DNA of 64,000 nt from Sanghuangporus weigelae (lineage: Eukaryota > Basidiomycota > Agaricomycetes > Hymenochaetales > Hymenochaetaceae): positions 744,001-808,000 of the forward strand of contig CP137321.1 of assembly GCA_033182465.1 (NCBI GenBank), written 5' to 3'. Below are positions 10,703 to 22,048 of this stretch, piece by piece. Position numbers and translations under genes: made by a program. The notes below the pieces were generated by a model. It worked only from the letters and a program-made list of their open reading frames with translations, did not search any database and was not told the DNA's origin. Every line of letters begins with the position of its first letter. The stretch's first letter is position 1.

Positions 10703-12437
10703 ATGGGCCGCTGGTGAGCTCTCTCTTCCTCTCTCGATATATCGCGTACTCATCCTTGTCCAGGACGCTCAGACATACTGATGAAGTGCTCGTCACGAAG
10801 ATAGAGTCTATTATGTGAGAAAGAAATGTGTTATTGTTACAGCAGCAGCAGCTGACGCTTCTCCACGCCTTTTCTGCCTAGTGCTGGTGCAATTAGGAAG
10901 CTCAAGGAGGAACAAGATGCAAAGACCAAACCGTCACTGTCCTACGAAGGTTTCGTAGAGAACTTGGACGAGGAGGATACCTTCGTGATCACTATGATTG
11001 AGATCCTACTCAAGGTGTGCGCCCCGGCTCAGTATATGCCAAATATGTATTCTGACTTTTAAGTAGGAGCTAGCCGACCGTCGAACACGATCCTCAGTCG
11101 ACGATAAACGACTCATCTCCCAGCAGACCTCCGAGAGTCTGCACTCACTTGCTTTAAGCGGGACTTACCACCCTGCGCCATACAACCGTTTTAGAAACAG
11201 ATCGACCTCGAACTTGAATGGCGGGCCCGGGTTTCTGTATACGCCGGCTGATTCTGACGAAGATGATTATGGTATTGGAGACGGGATGGGCGGAATTGAA
11301 GGCGCTCGAATTGACTCGGCTCTATATGATGTTTACAGCAATGGAGGACAGGTGGGGAATCCACGTGGGTATCCACCAGCACCAACAATGCCCATAACTA
11401 GGCGTACAGACGACCCTACTGTAGTCCACAGACCTTACGAAGGGGCCGCTTCGATACCAGGACGGCAACTGCCACTTCCACACAGTCACTTTACACCTGC
11501 AAGCACGAGAAGATGGACTTCCGTATTCGGCTCAGGAGCTGGTAGCACAAATAGTAACCCATCTAACAATACGTCATCTTTAACGCGCCCTCCAACTGGC
11601 CATGGGGGCCGTAATTACAGATTTCAACCGCTTCGTGCTAGAGTGCAGATGCCTGACCTGGCGTCAGAGTTCTCAGAGTTTGCGGCGCGTAGACGCTCAA
11701 GCCACAGGCAACTCCTTCAAGGTCGAGACAGAGCTGCTTCGGAAGGCACTCAGATATCAAGAACTCCTAGTACACGTCTGGCTGAGATTCAGCCACCGGC
11801 TTCGTCGACGTTTTATGACCTTCCTCGAGCCACATTATTTGACCCACCCAGTCCCTCAACGCGGGACAACACTACTCGTGTCCCGTCTCCATCTCCTTCC
11901 ACAGAAGCAGAAGAAGCGCAGCCTGGACGTACTGCGGCTGCTAATCCGAATCGTCCTGCCTTGTCGCGTGGTTCAAGTCTTCTTTACGATTCCCCTGAAA
12001 ACGACGATATCTCGACTAATCCTCATCCCCTGCTAGGAGGGACACTTGCAGAGTGGCGGAGCCACACACCTACACCAACTGCTTCTGGGATTCCGCTACG
12101 CCGCGGGGGCATACAAGCACCAGAAATGATGCTTCCTCCAGCAGATTCAATATTTCCCCCAGACCCGTTAGCAAGGCATTTGGTAATACCTTCTTCGCTT
12201 CTACGCCCGGAGAGTGAGGGGGATGACGGATTTGAAAGAGAGTTGCAGGCGTTTGACGCTTGGTCTGCTGCTACTGCTACTGATCGGATGTTCACGTCAG
12301 AACGACACCATCATGAGAGCTCGTCGTCTTCAGTCCCCCCTCAGGAGGCACCTACGAGCTTGCCTACCCCTCGGTCTGTTTCACCTACTGGAGAAATTCC
12401 ACGTTCGAGTGCTACTCTAGATGGAGCTGCGCAATAG
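10703..12437 (+). CDS. Unrecognised, largely disordered protein
   Basis: I do not recognise this gene. Four exons (10703-10713, 10764-10814, 10882-11014, 11067-12437) splice in phase to 521 residues, starting with an 11-nt first exon encoding MGR and part of Trp. Residues 1 to about 80 look folded and helical, with HTDEVLVTKIESIIAGAIRK, then EGFVENLDEEDTFVITMIEI and LLKELADRRT. The rest is Ser/Thr/Pro/Arg-rich, with acidic DSDEDDYG and basic RRRSS patches and no motif I can name. The long last exon is certain as an open frame. The first two exons are inferred from consensus splice sites (TG/GTGAGC and AT/GTGAGA donors) and from the continuous helix they create. A regulatory or scaffold protein is possible, but no function can be assigned. 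Confidence 0.68.
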
Positions 12438-12764
12438 AGACACTTCCATTCCATCGCCTCAGGATTTGTTTCCCAGCTTTCGTCACCGGTTATGCATGTT
12501 CCCGCTTGTCCTTTTCTAGCTTTCCGAGTTGGTGTTACCTTTGAAAAGAACGTCACGTTCGAGTTCCTGACGGCTTCTCGGTTTTTCTACGCCTCTTTTC
12601 GTGACTATGACGAGCGGTTTGATTCATGATTGTGTATAGTAGTAGTTTTGAGCTCGCATGAAATGACGATATAGGCCAAGACTTTCACTGCATTGTAAGG
12701 TCTGATAATGTGAGGTGGATTGATACACGATACACACAAAAAATACAGGAATATCCTATGTGTA
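12438..12764. other. Short convergent intergenic region
   Basis: 327 bp between two convergent genes, presumably overlapping 3' UTRs. No coding frame or RNA gene seen. Confidence 0.5.
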
Positions 12765-14044
12765 TTACTTGCGCATCCTTTTCTTGAATCGTTCCATAAC
12801 CTACGGGTTCGATTAGTATGCAGATATGAGAACAGCAAGATAAGAGGCAGAAATATCATGAACAGGAATCTGGAAAAGTCTGCTTACCAACTCGTCAGTA
12901 GCAGTCTGGACCTTCTCATGATGCCGACGGGGCTCGTAATCGTCCGGACGCAATCCCATCGCTTCGAGCTTAGCGTCACGGATGATGTCCGCATCAGATT
13001 TCTGTTTGAGGTTTGGTTTGTAGACTTCACATTACAATCAATCAGTCATCTATCCAATACGAGAAGGACGATGGAGAACTTACATCGTGTGCTAGCTAAT
13101 GCCTCCTCGTCGGTATTGTTCTTTGATCTCTCCCTCTTCGCAACGGCAATTAGACGCTTCGCCTTTTCTGTTTCCTCGATGTTCTTCAGTCGTGCACTGC
13201 GCATTAGAATACGAGTTAGTCTGAATCTTGTACGTGTGAACAAGATACGCACTCCATGCCCAAGTCCACCTCCGGAATAGCTGTAAGCATGGACAAGCTG
13301 TTCGTTACGCTTCCTTCTTCTTGTACTTTCGTAGCACCCTGAGCCTTGAGCTTCTCTGGTAGGCGAAAGAGTTCCTCTTGAGGATCGAATGGCTTTGGAG
13401 TTTGATCATCTTCGATCTTTTCACCTCGCTCGCCACGCCGTTTCTTGATGTTCTCTTCGATGTATGCCATCCTAAAAGAAACGTCAGTGACATGCTTTTA
13501 TCAGCAGCTTAGGACTAAAGGAGCTTACATGTGTTTATCGACATCCAGAGCATTTGTTTGCTGCGTGAAGTTGCTCGTGCGTACAGCTCGTCGAGCTTTG
13601 TTCTCCTCTCGTTCCTTCTCACTATTCAACTTGTTCTAAGTTATCATCAGTGCTTGAGTTGTGCGACAGACTCACTCTATATCATCAATCCCTCTTTTTA
13701 TGAGTCCAGCAGGTGTACTCGTTGCTCCATCTTCAGCAGCTTTCTTCCGCTTTCTAGGTTCACCCTTGTTGAGCTTCGTAACATCAATGCCTTCACGCGC
13801 TCGCCGGAGTTTGCGTAGCTCAATAAGGTCGTCTAAGCTAGCAATAATGAGCAATGTGTGCCCCCAGCCGCATAAAGAAAAGAAGGACGCACGGAAGGTT
13901 CTTGTTCTCGTCTGAAACTACCTCTGGTTCTTCCGAGGTAGGTCGAGTAATGTCAAGCTCTGGCGCTTGGGAACGGTCACGAATGCGAGCCGATGGTCTA
14001 CTTCGCCTCTTTATGATCACGACTTCGGAAGTTTCAGACGACAT
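12765..14044 (-). CDS. Tls1 / C9orf78 (hepatocellular carcinoma antigen 59) family protein
   Basis: Members bind the spliceosome; fission yeast Tls1 affects splicing of shelterin and heterochromatin transcripts, and human C9orf78 binds Brr2. Seven exons on the minus strand (14044-13893, 13837-13676, 13621-13529, 13471-13253, 13196-13084, 13024-12888, 12800-12765) give 303 residues. The diagnostic blocks are DDLIELRKLRRAREGIDV, then MMAYIEENIKKRRG, FRLPEKLK, AIPEVDLGM with DARLKNIEETEKAK, and a basic tail VMERFKKRMRK. The acceptor of exon 3 matters: the tempting TTAG at 13636 breaks the frame, whereas AATAG at 13622 joins DDID to EKEREE in phase. All introns are GT-AG. Family assignment is from memory of the IPEVDLG core and is fairly secure. 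Confidence 0.85.
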
Positions 14045-14560
14045 TGTCAGTTGGATATGAGATGTTGCGCAAGAGAGGTTGAGTTGCGAAAATGGAAAGA
14101 TGGGAGAAATTAGAACACGTGATGGTTGTCGATCGATCACTGATAAATGGTACTTACTGATGATAACGGTTACAATCGTCTCCAGTCTTGTTTTCATAAG
14201 TACGCTCCGCATGCTTCAGCATGACGACAAGGCTGATAAATTGCTATCGAACTGGTGCTACGGATTCATGCCTATGATAACTCCCGCTCCTATCTCTACT
14301 AGTATACCCTTAAGGTCGTCGGCCTCCAAGACTTATGGTGTCGTTATCAACTATTTAACACCAAGTTCGCATCAGAAGAACTCATGTTTATCTCTTATAC
14401 CAGCGTATCGCTAGGTAAAAGTCTCGAGGAGCGACTGAGCTCCACTGATTTGCCAGCGGATTTGACATAGGTTCGTGTACTCGCCATTATCATCATCATA
14501 ATCGGCTCGACACGTCATACAAAACTGCTTACTGGCCATGTGTTGTTAGTGAACTTGCTT

Positions 14561-14594
14561 CCATACATACATACATACATACATGTATGTATGG
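14561..14594. repeat. (CATA)n microsatellite ending in a perfect palindrome
   Basis: A run of CATA units reverses at 14583-14584 into TATG units. The last 22 bp (14573-14594), apart from the first base of the extended left arm, read almost identically on both strands, so this segment could extrude as a hairpin. It lies about 310 bp upstream of the secreted nuclease start. Confidence 0.85.
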
Positions 14595-14813
14595 TTCCAT
14601 CTTCAAACACGTGTGTATCACAAAAACACAGAATACGCTCTGGCCAAGATATTTCTTCTCTTATCTGCTAGCCTATCACATGCATGCATATCACCAACGC
14701 ATGCGCTCCTTTTTATCCTCTACGTCCGGGAACGATGGCATTTCCTTTGCTTCCACGATCTTTCCCATTTTCGTCAACGATCAACGATCTTCTATGACCT
14801 AAATATTCGCGGA

Positions 14814-14820
14814 TATATAA
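14814..14820 (+). promoter_or_regulatory. Candidate TATA box of the secreted nuclease gene
   Basis: TATATAA ends 82 bp before the ATG of the secreted nuclease gene. It is the clearest TATA element upstream of any gene here; most neighbours lack one, as is usual for housekeeping genes. A strong TATA would fit an inducible secreted enzyme. Confidence 0.5.
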
Positions 14821-14902
14821 GGGCGGCCATCCGCATCGTGACTCTGCAAGCCCGGTCGCTCAGGAGACTCGGGTGCTAGCTGACCGTAGCTGACCCAGCA
14901 AG

Positions 14903-15796
14903 ATGTTCTCCGTGAATCTTGTTCCCCTCTCTGTTCTCGGCGGAGCCATTTTGTTGTCTGCTAGGCAGGCTTATGCCGCACCTCTGTACATACGCGCTCT
15001 GCCGACTCCGATTTCGGCTGCCACTGCTCGCACGTATCTTTCAGAACGTGAGTCATGTCGTCGTCGTTATACAGCAATCTGCATATTCATTTGATACCTC
15101 TGCAGTGACTGTGGCTGCCGAGGTCAACTCGCCAGCTTATGACCGGGACCAGTTCCACACTTGGATTACCAGTGAGTTCTCGTTGCATGAACCACAAGGG
15201 AAAAAATTCTGATACCTACTTAGTCTCCGGGAACTGTAACACACGCGAAAGTGTGTTGTGAACTCTATGCGCTCTGCTTATTTAAGAACTAGCTCATTGA
15301 GTCTTTTTTTGTGTAGCCGTTCTGAGGCGTGACGGCACAAATGTCGTCACCGATATCGCATGCCAGTCAACATCAGGCTCCTGGAGTTCTCCCTATGACG
15401 GGGCTACTACCACCGACCCAAGTACCTTCGATATCGTAAGTTCGGTTTGCCTCATGACTCCAATATCATAATGAAGGGGCCAGAACAATGATGAACGGGG
15501 TTTGCTCATAGGATCATCTCGTACCTCTAAGGGAAGCATGGGTCTCTGGTGCGCGGAGCTGGACCGCCTCTCAACGCGAAGCCTTCGCGAACGATGTCAC
15601 ACGCCCGCAGCTCCTCGCGGTGAGCGCTAGCAGCAACCGTTCTAAAGGTGATAGGGACCCTGCAGAGTGGGTTCCGACGCAGACTAGCTTCGTATGCACG
15701 TACGTCCGCGCTTACGTTCAGGTCAAGCACTATTACGACCTTTCCATCGACTCGGCTGAGAGGACGGCTATTTCTAATTACCTTGCGGACTGCTAA
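14903..15796 (+). CDS. Secreted HNH-type nuclease (DUF1524/GmrSD C-terminal-like fold)
   Basis: Exons 14903-15047, 15106-15171, 15224-15250, 15317-15435 and 15512-15796 give 213 residues. Residues 1 to about 25 form a signal peptide (hydrophobic VPLSVLGGAILL, then Ala-rich AYAAP). The mature domain shows HTWITISGNCNTRE, VLRRDGT, and the core DHLVPLREAWVSGARSWT (from residue 120), then QREAFANDVTRPQLLAVS, NRSKGDRDPAEW and a terminal cysteine. This pattern is typical of the small fungal secreted proteins with an HNH/DUF1524 endonuclease fold, in which the His of DH is catalytic and downstream Asn/Lys coordinate the metal. Even-spaced cysteines support extracellular disulphides. Its role could be nutrient scavenging from DNA or interaction with other organisms. 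Activity is inferred from fold only. Confidence 0.85.
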
Positions 15797-16319
15797 CCAC
15801 TACCCGGCAACTGTCGGCCTTGTCATGCGAGAGGAGCTGAGGTAGTGGGCTCACGAACAAGTGGATGATTTGGGATAACAACATGAGTACATGTCAAGTG
15901 CGACAAAGATAAATAACAAAGCGAGAACCCAGCGAATGTGATACGTGTATGTACTTAGTGAAAAATGGCACAGAACTGCTCCTGGAAATTTCCAACGCTC
16001 TAACATCATTATAACACTCGCTTGCGCGTGTTTTGGTGCTGTGCTGGACATTGCACAGGGGGTGAATTGCATATCTTTGTTCAGGCGACCATATTTCATA
16101 GTAATTGCGTCGGTCCCCTCGTACAGTCTGATGTACAAATAGCTCGAAAAGTTCGTTCTGTTTAAGGACACATAGGAGCAAATATTGTGTCATACCTGCT
16201 TTGCACCCTTGGGAACCATGCCGATGGTGCGAGCTCAATGGGATATCTCTCCATATGTAACGCGACAAGATGGTTTGTATTCGTACAAACAAACGAAGAA
16301 ACTTAAAACAACCACAATC
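15797..16319. other. Convergent intergenic region between nuclease and sedolisin genes
   Basis: 523 bp holding the facing 3' ends of two secreted-enzyme genes. Short frames occur on both strands but none resembles a protein. Confidence 0.5.
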
Positions 16320-18840
16320 TTACAAAAGCACCAATTCTTTGAGCTTGCCGAAGTCGGGTGTTCCGAATCCAGTGACTAGATCACAGAGCAAGATAAGTCT
16401 CTTGGTTATGCGCAGGGATCAAAGCGGCTACTTACCTGGGTCCCAGCCGACCGTTGCGTTGAAGCCTAAACACTTGTAATTGATAACTATTTCAATAGAG
16501 GGAATTACAAGAACGATCTACCTGGGGTACCGCATCCTGGATTATTTCCAACAGTTATGTCATTGAACCCGAATTTACCACGGGAATAAAGGAACGGGTT
16601 CAGGAATCCCAGAGGTGGCTTTCCATTCGCAAGTCGGACGTCATTTAACAGAGCAACGAACCCGGCGAACGTCGGAGAGGACGCAGACGTCCCTCCTATA
16701 AGGCCAGCCCGTCCTTGGAAGAAGATCTTGAAGTTATCGGCCAGTGCGCTGACGTCAGGGATAGCCTATTTAAAAGGTCAGTAAGGACAGAAGAGTAATC
16801 GATAACTATAGAGAAAGGCCTACTCTTCCTTTGCTACAACAAGCAAGGTCGTCAGCAACGCGACAGAAGCTATTTAGAATTAGAATCGGAAAAGGCTTAC
16901 GGATTGAAGAGTCCTGCATACGTTCCTTTCGGAAGGGCGTCTAAGTAGGCTTGCACCACTGTGTCTTGATATGCAGGACGAGCAAACTGGATTACGAGGA
17001 CTCAGCATTGCCTAGGGTTAGTACTGATCATCTCTTACGAAATTACTAAATCCTCCTCCGGAGAAGTCGACTGCAACCTATTGGAAAACTTGTAAGGAAT
17101 TGAAAACGCTTCTACATGAATCGCTTGGATTACCTCAGGGATGAAAATAGTGCCTCCTACCGCTGTCACACTGTAAAACAATTAGTGAATACTATCTTAT
17201 CAATGCGCAACTCACAAAGGACAACTCGCGGGGAAACCTGGTATGAATTCAGTCGCGTTACGTCCGTCATTAGTGATGCATTCTTGAGTCGCTGGGTCTG
17301 CGCACCGCGATTGATTAGCACCGGACTCATATGAGAATGCCTTCGACGTACCTGGATCTCCGTCTCCGACTCCGCCATCTCCAGAGCTAAAAGTGAGAGT
17401 TACACCACGGGCACCTGTAGCGCAATGGTCATTGAGATGTTCAATCATGATCAGTACATTACCGACCAAGTTGAGCGAAGCCGTTGCATACACGCTGGGC
17501 GAAACTTCGCGGAACTAGCTTAAACACCGTAAGTTATGAACCGCGGAAGAGAAGTGATAGATCGCACCTGTTTGTTCGTCGTCCCCGTAACTAGTAGAAA
17601 TAGCCTGAGGAGGGTTATCCAGAGTAAGGACGAAATCAAGCCACTAAAATAAACGATTTAAGCAACCTTCCAGAGTACAGGCAAAATGACTAACAGTTAA
17701 ATATGGTTCGTTCGTATCTGTCGGGGTACCGATGTCAGGAATGAACGGAGGACTTCCGGCGGTCGAAAAGAATGTTGAGGGAGTTGGGAAAGTAAGACCA
17801 AATGCGAACTGCGTGTCCAAGTTTGCCTCTACACCAGCCTCGGATACATTCTGTGAATTCTGTCCACCTGAAAACGACATGAATATAGAGCATACTATGC
17901 AGAAGGGACGACACAAACCAGCAACGGATATAAATTTGAAAGATGAATTCAGAGCTTCGGGTCTCTGGTCAGCATAGAATAGTTGCAGATCGGCGATATT
18001 TGCAAATTGCTCAAGATAGCCAGTTATACCGATTTGATTTCCAATAGTACCAGATGCATTGAAGCCGACCGCATTGTAAAGTTCCAACAAGCAGTCAGTC
18101 GTAACGGTTGCATTGCAACTTGCATCTACGGATATTCCACTAGGCAGAGTGATTTTCGTGTGGTTAAATGGCGGTATGTCTTGATGACTCGACCAACGGA
18201 AGGTAGTCCTTTGCTTCTTCATGCGAGCAAACATTGTCGTAGGCTGAATCAGTTCCACATGATCATATACTTTCTCTGGTACACTGTACTGGAGAGTGCG
18301 AACGACCGTATCGTTGCTTTCTTCGTGAGTCCAAATGTGATATTCCTCATTTGGTCAGAATTTCAGTACGAGCTCACTTCGATCAAAGAATGTCCTTGAA
18401 CTTACAGTGCTCAACATCATCTCTGCCTGGGAGACTGGAATACGCACAGTAACCCAATCTTTGGCAGGTGAGCGAATAAGATCATCGACGTCTATTCCAT
18501 GAGACTGTAACCAACTGTCGACGGAAATGACGCTTTCCGGGTGCGGTGCGACAAGTGCCTCTACCTCCGCTTTCGATAGGTGTTGGCCGTATCGAGCGTG
18601 TTCAGGGTTACTGACTTCATACAAGTGCTGCTCCAGAACATGAAAGGATGGCTGGGGAAGTGCGATTTTGAGCTCTAAGATCTGATCGAGCGGAGCTCGT
18701 ATTCCTTTTGCCCAACCACGGGGGTGTGAAACTCGTTCCTTTAGCCTGCCTACACCGTTGACCAGGGGACTAGAGGGGGAGGATAGACAACAATGAACCG
18801 AAAAGAGCGACCATACGAGCAAGCTCAGGAGTAAGTCCAT
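16320..18840 (-). CDS. Secreted sedolisin (peptidase S53, tripeptidyl-peptidase type)
   Basis: Acid serine-carboxyl peptidase that trims peptides outside the cell. Fourteen exons on the minus strand: 18840-18406, 18345-17919, 17867-17695, 17643-17568, 17514-17467, 17414-17352, 17297-17216, 17170-17134, 17077-17039, 16986-16901, 16833-16824, 16765-16522, 16465-16436 and 16375-16320. All phases agree and encode 601 residues. Residues 1 to about 20 are a signal peptide; residues 40-190 form the activation domain (VLEQHLYEVSNPEHARYGQHLS). The catalytic Glu and Asp lie in EANLD (Glu301, Asp305), the catalytic Ser in GGTSAS (Ser519), and a calcium-site motif WDPVTGFGTPDF near the end. One exon is only 10 nt. 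An upstream Met at 18894 would bury the signal peptide, so 18840 was chosen. Divergent from eIF3m. Confidence 0.92.
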
Positions 18841-19314
18841 CACGGAGCTGCCTAGATCCCGAGAAACCAATGGCCAGAGGGAGCAAGATTGCACGATGGC
18901 GGAGGCTGAAAGCTCTTAAATACAAGAATGCACACCGTGCGAGCGGTACGACTTTGCGAAGCATAATTGCGTTTTGCGACCAATTTGGACCAGGATTCAC
19001 GAAAACGTAGAGCCTTTGACTTCTTTTCCTCCGCTTACACGTCCGAGTCGCTTGTCTATGTTTAGCAAACACAACATGCATATGACCCGCATGGGATCAG
19101 TTTCCCGTTTTGACTGTTGCGGACACACACGTATACTTATAGCATCTGCATTTTATATCATGTGCGAGCACCAAGGTGGTCCTGCTGAGTCATAATACAT
19201 GATTTGTCTGAGCGTGAGAATAATTCTCCAAGAGAGGATGACTTCACCGAAATTTTGTGTACTGCTAAGTACTCATAACACTTCAAACACTTCAAAATCC
19301 AGTCCAGTCAAACT
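18841..19314. other. Divergent promoter region, sedolisin / eIF3m
   Basis: 474 bp between two start codons pointing apart. No coding frame of note. It must carry the promoters of one secreted, probably regulated gene and one constitutive translation factor gene. Confidence 0.5.
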
Positions 19315-20873
19315 ATGGCTCAGGCAGATTCAGTCTCGGTGTTTGCAGAAGGGACTTACGAGGAACAGGTAAGCAACTCTGCATGTCGGAGACATCATTC
19401 TGAAACAAAGATAGATTCAAGAACTCGTAGATTACGTTGCTCAAACAAAACCAGAGTCCGAGCGCGGCACCTTCAAAGCATCTTTCATCAACGGTGTCAA
19501 GACATCAGAGAACCAAAAGACGATTGATGAGAATGAAGGGAGGAAAAGGGACCAGATTTCCAAAGTGATCGATGCTCTAGACGACTTAGGCGATGGGTCA
19601 GAAAGAGGTGCGTGGCCTCATACATACTGTATCTTTCACCTTGATAATATCATCCCTTTTGCTTAAGAAATCGAGGGTTTTTATAATCTTCTTTTCTCCC
19701 ACCTGCTCGCTCTGAATTCCCCGGACTCGCAAGAACTTCAGAAGAACGTGTCAAAACTAGTCACTGTCATTTCGCAACAAGTCACTACTGAACAATCATC
19801 TCTCAAGTATCGAATGTACGCTTTCCCCGTTCTATTCATTCTCTGATGAACTATTGTTAACGCTCATCAGATTGGCTAATCTATTCAACATCATTCCACG
19901 CACGTCGCCGGCTCGTCTTTCTGTATGCAAGACGCTGTTAAAACTCGCAGAGGAGAACGACGAGCTAGAAAGTCTGCGACTCACAACTACTGATGTGGAT
20001 AGATGGTTAACTGAATGGGATGCTTCTGCGGAAGAAAAGAGCGATTTCTTGAAAAACATTGCAGATGCGTTCGCTTCTGTCGGTCAATTGTGGGAACAAT
20101 TTCGATTCATTTGCTGTCATTCGTTAATCGACATTGCCTTCTCAGCGAGACGGCCTTTGCCTTTTCAATATCGCATGTTCGATCGCTACCTACTTCAACA
20201 TCCGTGACCCCGAGCCTGGAGCTTATCGCATGGGCCCTTCGAATTCCATCAATGTTCGACTTCAATTCGGTACTCGAGTTGGAGAGCGTCCAAGCCCTCG
20301 GATCAAACGAGCTGTTCGATCTTCTTGTTATCTTTAATAAGCATGGCTTAGAAGACTTTAGAGCCTGGCAGCAGAACAACAAACCTATCTTAGACGAATA
20401 TCGTGGGTCTTACGGCATCTTTCCATACATGCGGAGCTGATACGACCTATTGTAGAGCTGGACACACTTCAACTGGAGCGGAAGCTGCGTCTCCTCCTCC
20501 TATCAGAGATCGGTTTCTCCAAAATCGGCCATTATATTTCATACGATGAGATAGCTTCAGCCTTACAAATCGAACTGCGTGAAGTGGAGAAATGGGTAAT
20601 AGATGGTAGGCATGCAGTTAGTAATACATGCTTACGTATATTACTAACTTTGTGTCAGCTATACGAGCAGGATTGCTTTCAGGCAAATTGTCGCAATCGA
20701 CCCAAGCACTACACGTTGTCCGGGCTTCACCGCGTTCTTTTGCTCTAGAACAATGGGAGGTCCTTGAACGACGTCTGCTTGCGTGGAAGGATGGTCTGGT
20801 TGGAATTCAGAGCGTTCTATCTGCTACTCGTCAATCAACAAATGCGGCTGTTGTCCCGGAGCAGATGGCGTGA
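19315..20873 (+). CDS. eif3m: Eukaryotic translation initiation factor 3 subunit M (PCI domain)
   Basis: eIF3m is one of the PCI subunits of the eIF3 scaffold on the 40S ribosome. Exons 19315-19368, 19415-19607, 19668-19815, 19871-20089, 20146-20402, 20456-20605 and 20659-20873 give 411 residues. The N-terminus MAQADSVSVFAEGTYEEQ is characteristic of fungal eIF3m; then come QELVDYVAQT, EGFYNLLFSHLLAL, LANLFNIIPRTS, SLELIAWALRIPSMFDF, NELFDLLVIF and the PCI winged helix with LERKLRLLLLSEIGF and YDEIASALQI. Several exon ends fall inside obvious frames on the wrong strand of reading: the TT/GTGGGA donor at 20090 and the TATC/GTGGGT donor at 20403 were needed to restore the family sequence. All introns are GT-AG, 46-59 nt. 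Confidence 0.92.
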
Positions 20874-22048
20874 AACCTTTAGTACATCAGCAGCCACTCT
20901 TTCACACATCATTGTTGATTATCTAGAACTAATAAAGGCGATGCCTGTAGTCTACTGCGCTCTTCTTTGGACATCGCGGCTGCAGGTGAGTGTCCTAGAA
21001 TACGAAGGTCGTGAGCTATTACTGCTCATGTGCTCTTAAGTGACCGTTCGGTGCTGAGTGGGATTGTGATTCACATCTGCACTCTGTATTCATCTACATA
21101 GCATAGCCGCTGTGTAACGACGGAATCCTCGCGGCCAGCTCTTGTTTGTGGAAGCGAACAGCTGTACTTGACAAGCTTGCTGCTGTTATTATCTTGGTTC
21201 GGAGATCTTTGCCTGGTGGAGGGCAGTTCTTGTCAGATGATGGACGTTGGTAAATTGGAGCTTACCGATTTGCCACACATGTACAGAGCTTTCATCGTCA
21301 AGAGACCCTAAGCGTAAGATTTGTACAGTTTGGGTCGTGGCAGTGTTATCACGATCGTCAGTTAATCATTGCCTTATTCTTTCTCGAGTGTGGTTTCTCA
21401 TCGATGCATGAATGTATCTTCCAATTGAGCTGCAGACCAGGCGAGGCGGAGCTGCCATACTGAGCCATAGGGATATCTCCCGTGAGTGCTCTTAGGATCG
21501 AATTCTTCTAGACCATATGTTGACCTGTCTGGTAGTCAAATATCAAATGTAAGTCTAATCTCATCTCGGCCATACTTCTTTTCTTCTGGATATGAGTCTG
21601 CCATGAAGGAAATTCTCAGGGATTAAGGAGTATTATCACTTGCCTTCCTGCCCCGTGAACCCCTACAACTTCAAAAATTGTCCTATATCGGAACAGCTCC
21701 CCTTCGTTCCCACCGCCACCTCGTGCAGGGACAGGCACAAGCATCTATCGTAGGAACTCCAACATGCCGTTTCATCCTGTTAACAAGCATCACAAAGGAC
21801 CGGCAGAATCGATGCGAAGATATGGAACAGAAGTGATTCAGCAGGAACTTTTTCGCTATTGATAGTCCGAGATTCATCGTTTATGGAAATCACTGGCTCC
21901 AACTGGCTCGTGCAGAATTCGAGCAAGGTAGGTATAAAGAGGCTCAATAGGGCTCCTGTACAAAACCACGCAGCGCAAAACCACGCAGCATCAAGTCTCT
22001 CTGTATCTGCGGCTCAAAGTCAAGCATTCTTGTGCCTCAGTCGTCGTC
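20874..22048. other. Gene-poor interval, nothing recognised
   Basis: 1.2 kb without a recognisable gene or RNA. The first part is presumably the eIF3m 3' flank and the last part the promoter of the dsRBD gene. Several ORFs of 60-90 codons exist, but they lack splice context or familiar sequence. Confidence 0.45.

Larger units (their letters stand above)
14045..14902. other. Intergenic: divergent promoter region of the Tls1-type and nuclease genes
   Basis: 858 bp with no credible coding frame. It contains a CATA-repeat palindrome near 14561-14594 and a TATA box near the right end, both listed separately. Confidence 0.5.

Noticed and set aside
13636-13676. A frameshift in the Tls1-type gene between exons 2 and 3
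   Set aside because: The obvious acceptor at 13636 is out of phase, but AATAG at 13622 joins the frames exactly with a normal 54-nt GT-AG intron.
18841-18894. Upstream Met for the sedolisin
   Set aside because: It would place 18 extra residues before a good signal peptide that begins at the ATG at 18840.
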